DNA from: an uncultured Ellagibacter sp.
GTDB lineage: Bacteria > Actinomycetota > Coriobacteriia > Coriobacteriales > Eggerthellaceae
Reading direction: 5' to 3'
NCBI GenBank assembly: GCA_934663775.1
Contig: CAKUKU010000007.1
Location: forward strand, 24,408-88,407
Length of the DNA stretch: 64,000 nucleotides
The notes beneath the pieces were generated by a model, which ran no database searches, was not told where the DNA came from, and worked only from the letters and a program-made list of their open reading frames with translations. The first letter of the stretch is position 1, and every line of letters starts with the position of its first letter. The translations under genes were made by a program, and so were the position numbers. Positions 60,679 to 64,000 of the stretch are shown one piece after another.

Positions 60679-62010
60679 ATGCCGAAACACAGCGCAAACA
60701 AACCCGAAGGCAATTACGATCAGGCGTCCCTTAAAGGCGGGCAAGACCGCTCGAACGATATCGGCCTCACCCAGGCGTTTTCGCCCATAGGCGACGACGG
60801 CTGGCCCGAAGGTGCGTACGCCTACCCCGACGAGGAGCGCGAGGTGGCCTTCGACGAGGGCGCCTTCGCCGACGAGAACCCGGGCTCGACCGACCGCTTC
60901 GCCCCGATTGCGGACGAGAAGGGATCGACCGACGGCTTCGCTCCCATCCCGGATGCGTCCAATGGCGCGCGCGAGCAGGGGATGCAGCCCGACGGGGAGG
61001 ACGTCCCCGTCGATGTCCCCGCCGCCAAGGGCGCGCAGGAGGAAAAGCCGCACGTGGGCGCCCATGCGGCGGGCTTCAGCTACAAGGGCGACGCCGACGA
61101 CGAGTACCCCGACGCGCTCGAGAGCCTCGAGCCTGTGGTCGAGCCCTCGATGCTCGATCCGGGCGTCCCCGAAAGCGCGTCCGCCCCCTCGCGCGGGCGC
61201 CACTCCTCGGGGGATAAGGAGGAAATCCCCTCCTACATGCGCAAATCGCGTCGCATGCGCCGCATCCTCATCGTGGTCGTGGTGCTGCTCGTGCTTCTGC
61301 TCGCCGCCGGCGGGTACTTCGCCGTCCGCCTGTTCCAAACCGCGCAGACGGCTGCCTACCAGCAAACCCAGCAGCAGCAATCGAACCAGGATACGAGCTC
61401 TCTGCAGGCGGGAAGCGAAGGCAACGACGCCACCTCGACGGTGAAGAAGACGAGCGCGCCGAACCTCGTCGACCTTTTGGGGTGCACGCAGGACGAGGCG
61501 CTCGCCAAGGTGGGGCGCGGCGCGCAGGTCACCGTGACCAGCGAGGTGAACGAAGAGGGCAACCCCATCAAAACCGAGGTGCGCGTCGCTTTGACCGACG
61601 AGCCCGCCGACACGCGCACGGGCACGCCGACGGTGTATCTCGGTCTTAACGAGGACGGGGCGGTCGTGCAGGCGGGCTACTCCGCGGGCACGGCGTCGCT
61701 CGGCTACGGCACGCTCTCGTTCTCCGATGCGGTGAAAAACGAGTCGATCATCGAGAAGACGCTGCAGGAGGCGGGCATCGCCGTTCCGACGGGCACCGTG
61801 TCGCTTCCCGCCGACAAGACGCAGTACTCCACCTACGCGTCGGACGGCACCACGCTCGTGAAGGAGTACTGCCCGTTCTCGGGGGACATCGACATCAGCG
61901 GCACGTCGCATACGTGGTCGGCGGTGCTTTCCTACGACTACTCGGTGGCGAACGCGTCGGGCAACCTCGCCGACACGATCCGCATCATTTATGTGTACAT
62001 CAATGCATAA
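60679..62010 (+). CDS. Single-pass membrane protein with extracytoplasmic C-terminal domain (unknown function)
   Basis: A 443-residue protein with an acidic, disordered cytoplasmic N-terminus (about 1-190), a basic stretch YMRKSRRMRR, one membrane helix (about 200-222, ILIVVVVLLVLLLAAGG), a Gln-rich linker and a folded C-terminal domain (about 255-443). The first 70 residues after the linker (APNLVDLLGCTQDEALAKVG) look like PASTA repeats, which begin with P-x-hydrophobic-GxxxxxA. This resembles the outer part of Ser/Thr kinase-linked wall sensors without the kinase. AAAGG precedes ATG 60679. The function is unassigned. Confidence 0.85.
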   Translation: MPKHSANKPEGNYDQASLKGGQDRSNDIGLTQAFSPIGDDGWPEGAYAYPDEEREVAFDEGAFADENPGSTDRFAPIADEKGSTDGFAPIPDASNGAREQGMQPDGEDVPVDVPAAKGAQEEKPHVGAHAAGFSYKGDADDEYPDALESLEPVVEPSMLDPGVPESASAPSRGRHSSGDKEEIPSYMRKSRRMRRILIVVVVLLVLLLAAGGYFAVRLFQTAQTAAYQQTQQQQSNQDTSSLQAGSEGNDATSTVKKTSAPNLVDLLGCTQDEALAKVGRGAQVTVTSEVNEEGNPIKTEVRVALTDEPADTRTGTPTVYLGLNEDGAVVQAGYSAGTASLGYGTLSFSDAVKNESIIEKTLQEAGIAVPTGTVSLPADKTQYSTYASDGTTLVKEYCPFSGDIDISGTSHTWSAVLSYDYSVANASGNLADTIRIIYVYINA

Positions 62011-62025
62011 ATCGCAAATGAGCCC

Positions 62026-62054
62026 TTGCGCACATCGCGCGGGGGCTCTATACT
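62026..62054 (+). promoter_or_regulatory. Promoter of the infC-rpmI-rplT operon
   Basis: TTGCGC (62026-62031) and TATACT (62049-62054) are separated by 17 bases and precede the leader with its terminator. Confidence 0.7.
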
Positions 62055-62193
62055 AAACAAGCTGTATTCAAGCGAGGGCGAAAGTCCTCCACCTGTTTCG
62101 GCGCTTCGGCTGCTGATGGGTCGCTTCAATAACGTGCCTTGTGCACCTGTCTTGAATTGCGAAACCCGCGGCCGTGCCCGCGGGTTTTTTGTT
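62055..62193 (+). promoter_or_regulatory. Attenuator leader of the ribosomal protein operon
   Basis: Between promoter and infC lies a structured leader: ATTCAAG near its 5' end can pair with CTTGAAT just before the terminator, enclosing GAGGGCGAAAGTCCTCC and GGCGCTTCGGCTGC-type hairpins. It ends in an intrinsic terminator at 62162-62190. This layout fits autoregulation by L20 (or IF3 level) through premature termination, as known in low-GC Gram-positives, although the exact sequence family is not recognised. Confidence 0.65.
62162..62190 (+). terminator. Leader terminator before infC
   Basis: AACCCGCGG and CCGCGGGTT with a 6-base loop are followed by a T run (TTTT and more), 29 bases before the start region of infC. 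Confidence 0.9.
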
Positions 62194-62218
62194 GCGCGCA
62201 AGCGCAAGAGGAAGGAAG

Positions 62219-62794
62219 GTGAGCGCAATAGCTGCTCAAGAGCCACGGCTCAACGACGAGATCACCGTGCGCGAATGCCGTCTGATTGGCTTCGACGGAG
62301 CGCAGATGGGCATCTACCTGGTGTCGCAAGCACAGCGCATCGCAGATGACCAGAACCTCGACCTAGTCGAGATCGCCCCGAACGCCGAGCCTCCGGTCTG
62401 CCGCATCATGGACTATGGAAAGTTCAAGTACGACCAGGCCATCAAGGCAAAGCAGGCTCGCAAGAACCAGAGCAAGATCGAAACCAAGGAGATGAAGTTC
62501 CGCCCGAAGATCGACGTGGGCGACTACACCACCAAGAAGAAGCACGTGCTTCGCTTCTTGGGCGCGGGCAATAAGGTGAAGATCACCATCATGTTCCGCG
62601 GTCGCGAGATGGCTCACCCCGAACAGGGACTTTCCATCCTTGAGCGTCTGGCCGACGATCTCAAAGACGTTGCGGTCGTCGAGAACCAGCCCAAGATGGA
62701 GGGGCGCAACATGCACATGCTCATCGCTCCTTTGCCCGGCGCGGCGAAGAAGAAAAAGGAAACCGACAAGAAAGCAGAAGGAAAGGACGAATAA
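62219..62794 (+). CDS. infC: Translation initiation factor IF-3
   Basis: IF-3 keeps 30S subunits free and enforces start-codon choice. From GTG 62219 the product has about 191 residues; [20 protein letters not shown] is the N-terminal domain, [15 protein letters not shown] the linker region, and [19 protein letters not shown] with [18 protein letters not shown] the C-terminal domain. GTG 62219 is very close to the AGGAAGG ribosome binding site, whereas an in-frame ATA at 62228 is ideally spaced. IF-3 genes often use rare starts for self-control, so either is possible. Its stop overlaps the rpmI start by one base. Confidence 0.96.
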   Translation: MSAIAAQEPRLNDEITVRECRLIGFDGAQMGIYLVSQAQRIADDQNLDLVEIAPNAEPPVCRIMDYGKFKYDQAIKAKQARKNQSKIETKEMKFRPKIDVGDYTTKKKHVLRFLGAGNKVKITIMFRGREMAHPEQGLSILERLADDLKDVAVVENQPKMEGRNMHMLIAPLPGAAKKKKETDKKAEGKDE

Positions 62795-62991
62795 TGCCTA
62801 AGATGAAGACCCACCGCGGTACCGCCAAGCGTTTCCGCGTCACCGGTTCCGGCAAGATCATGCGTGCAAAGGCTTTCAAGAGCCACATCCTCACCAAGAA
62901 GAGCCAGAAGCGCAAGCGCAACTTCCGCAACGAGACCGAGCTCTCCAAGGCAGACGCCAAGGTCGTCGGCCGCAATCTCGGCATCCGCTAG
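62794..62991 (+). CDS. rpmI: 50S ribosomal protein L35
   Basis: A 65-residue basic ribosomal protein with the family start [20 protein letters not shown], then [13 protein letters not shown]. It overlaps the infC stop (TAATG) and precedes rplT by 31 bases, the conserved infC-rpmI-rplT order. Confidence 0.98.
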   Translation: MPKMKTHRGTAKRFRVTGSGKIMRAKAFKSHILTKKSQKRKRNFRNETELSKADAKVVGRNLGIR

Positions 62992-63022
62992 TTCGTTTTC
63001 AGTTCTTTAAGGAGATATCACT

Positions 63023-63376
63023 ATGGCACGCATCAAGCGTTCTATCCACGCCCGCAAAAAGCGTCGCACCGTTCTCAACCGCGCGAAGGGTTACTACGGC
63101 GCGAAGTCTCGTTCTTATCGTGCAGCGAAGCAGCAAGTCCAGCACTCGCTGCAGTACATGTACCGCGACCGTCGCACCAAGAAGCGCAACATCCGTCGCC
63201 TCTGGATTACCCGCATCAACGCGGCTGCCCGCATCAACGGCCTGTCCTACTCCGTGTTCATGAACGGCCTCAAGAAGGCCGGCGTCGAGCTCGACCGCAA
63301 GGTGCTCGCCGACATGGCAGTGAACGATCCCGCCGCTTTCGCCGCCGTGGTCGAGGTTGCCAAGAAGGCACTGTAA
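63023..63376 (+). CDS. rplT: 50S ribosomal protein L20
   Basis: A 117-residue basic protein that binds 23S rRNA early in assembly and represses its own operon in several bacteria. [20 protein letters not shown] and [12 protein letters not shown] are characteristic. AAGGAG precedes ATG 63023. A terminator follows 33 bases after the stop. Confidence 0.98.
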   Translation: MARIKRSIHARKKRRTVLNRAKGYYGAKSRSYRAAKQQVQHSLQYMYRDRRTKKRNIRRLWITRINAAARINGLSYSVFMNGLKKAGVELDRKVLADMAVNDPAAFAAVVEVAKKAL

Positions 63377-63408
63377 GCCCAGCTTGCACGCTCATATCGT
63401 AATCACTG

Positions 63409-63440
63409 AGAAGCCGAGGAATCCCTCGGCTTCTTTGTTT
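63409..63440 (+). terminator. Terminator of the infC-rpmI-rplT operon
   Basis: AGAAGCCGAGG and CCTCGGCTTCT hairpin followed by TTGTTTT on the plus strand. Confidence 0.9.
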
Positions 63441-63535
63441 TCAGGGGTGGGTTGGACGCTTTGGGAGGCGCGGCGCGCATCCTGCGGGTATGCAGCCGGC
63501 GGGGCCTTTCGTGCAAGCCGCCTTCTCGGGGCATG

Positions 63536-63564
63536 AAAAAGCCCGCCAGATAGGCGGGCTTTTC
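63536..63564. terminator. Bidirectional terminator beside the NifX-like gene
   Basis: AAAAGCCCGCC and GGCGGGCTTTT with a 6-base loop; T runs occur on both strands. It lies 22 bases beyond the NifX-like gene stop, on the minus strand. Confidence 0.85.
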
Positions 63565-63585
63565 GAATGCTGGGTGCGGTTCCCC

Positions 63586-63996
63586 TTACGCGCTTAGCGT
63601 GGAGAACTTCGCTTCGAGCTTCGCAAACGCGTCGTCGACCTCGAACTCGTCCTCTTCGCAGTCGGAGAGGGTGTGGCATAGCTCGTCGGCGCCGATGAGC
63701 GTGTGGTTGATGTGCGCCTCGACCACCTCGCGCGCCGTTCCCTCGACACCAGCGACCACTTCGATGCCGGAATGGCAGAGCATATTTGCGAAGTCGTAGT
63801 CGATGCCTCCGGTGATAATCGTGTTGACGCCCAGGTCGATGAGCATCTGCGCCGTGTCCTTCGCGGGAAGGCCGGGGTTGGGGAGGTTGCGGCAGTCGGT
63901 GATGATGCCTCGTTCGACGGTGTAGCACATGAAGCTCGCGCAATGCACGGCATGGGGTGAGACCCCAAGACCCTCGCATGCTACGGTGATTTTCAT
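63586..63996 (-). CDS. NifX/NifB-family iron-molybdenum cofactor-binding protein
   Basis: A 136-residue protein of the dinitrogenase iron-molybdenum cofactor family (NifX, NafY, VnfX and archaeal MTH1175-type). It begins MKITVACEGLGVSPH and has FMCYTVERGIITDCRNLPNP, then VNTIITGGIDYDFANML, typical of stand-alone members, which bind Fe-S or Fe-Mo clusters. The acidic tail (CEEDEFEVDD) contains a few cysteines. In anaerobes without nitrogenase these proteins are thought to take part in metal-cluster handling, which would fit the hydrogenase or molybdenum enzyme in the window. The start is 4 bases from the window edge. Confidence 0.9.
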   Translation of the reverse strand: MKITVACEGLGVSPHAVHCASFMCYTVERGIITDCRNLPNPGLPAKDTAQMLIDLGVNTIITGGIDYDFANMLCHSGIEVVAGVEGTAREVVEAHINHTLIGADELCHTLSDCEEDEFEVDDAFAKLEAKFSTLSA

Positions 63997-64000
63997 CTAT

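Overview
The window reads as a chromosomal segment of a high-GC, strictly anaerobic actinobacterium, most likely class Coriobacteriia (Eggerthellaceae-like). The inference rests on an [FeFe]-hydrogenase with all three maturases, an anaerobic (class III) ribonucleotide reductase, a molybdenum hydroxylase, high GC with actinobacterial-style gene starts (many GTG), and no aerobic respiratory genes. No tRNA, rRNA or CRISPR array was recognised.

Layout. 0-17.6 kb: the end of a cysteine desulfurase, mscL, lactate dehydrogenase, and a minus-strand operon read from an FMN riboswitch (RibU, a fused two-domain EcfA ATPase, EcfT, then a PNPOx-fold flavoprotein). Then a PiT phosphate transporter, two MATE exporters, RsmJ, a zinc-ribbon/beta-barrel protein, a divergent aldo-keto reductase/LysR pair, a PAP2 phosphatase, a tRNA-dihydrouridine synthase and a DMT transporter.

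17.9-28.1 kb is an accessory, rearranged region: a methyltransferase, repeat-rich intergenic DNA with a 32-bp imperfect tandem repeat, a beta-helix-like lipoprotein gene broken by one in-frame amber codon, a carboxymuconolactone-decarboxylase/cupin protein and an iron alcohol dehydrogenase with a MerR regulator and a MerR-type promoter (19-bp spacer), a UvrA paralogue, a frameshifted IS3-family element, and then a shrunken mosaic second copy of the methyltransferase-cupin-alcohol dehydrogenase cassette.

28-38.5 kb: a hybrid histidine kinase, an MFS transporter, a rhomboid protease, a nuclease lipoprotein, an amino-acid permease, an acetamidase/formamidase and an SDR. 38.9-46.5 kb: the hydrogenase cluster (NuoF/GltD-like oxidoreductase, HydA, HydE, HydG, HydF). 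46.6-54.3 kb: an NCS2 nucleobase permease, a rhodanese lipoprotein, a region damaged by a MITE-like repeat, and a molybdenum hydroxylase operon (FAD, FeS and Mo subunits) divergent from a MocA-like cytidylyltransferase. Together these suggest purine or other N-heterocycle uptake and oxidation.

54.5-64 kb: nrdD behind NrdR boxes, an M16C metallopeptidase, two membrane proteins of unknown role, the infC-rpmI-rplT operon with a promoter and attenuator leader, and a NifX/NifB-like cluster-binding protein at the right edge.

The most unusual structure is the decayed cassette duplication with its IS element and broken lipoprotein gene (18-28 kb), and the inverted 50-bp-period repeat element at 49.45-49.71 kb with relatives elsewhere in the window.
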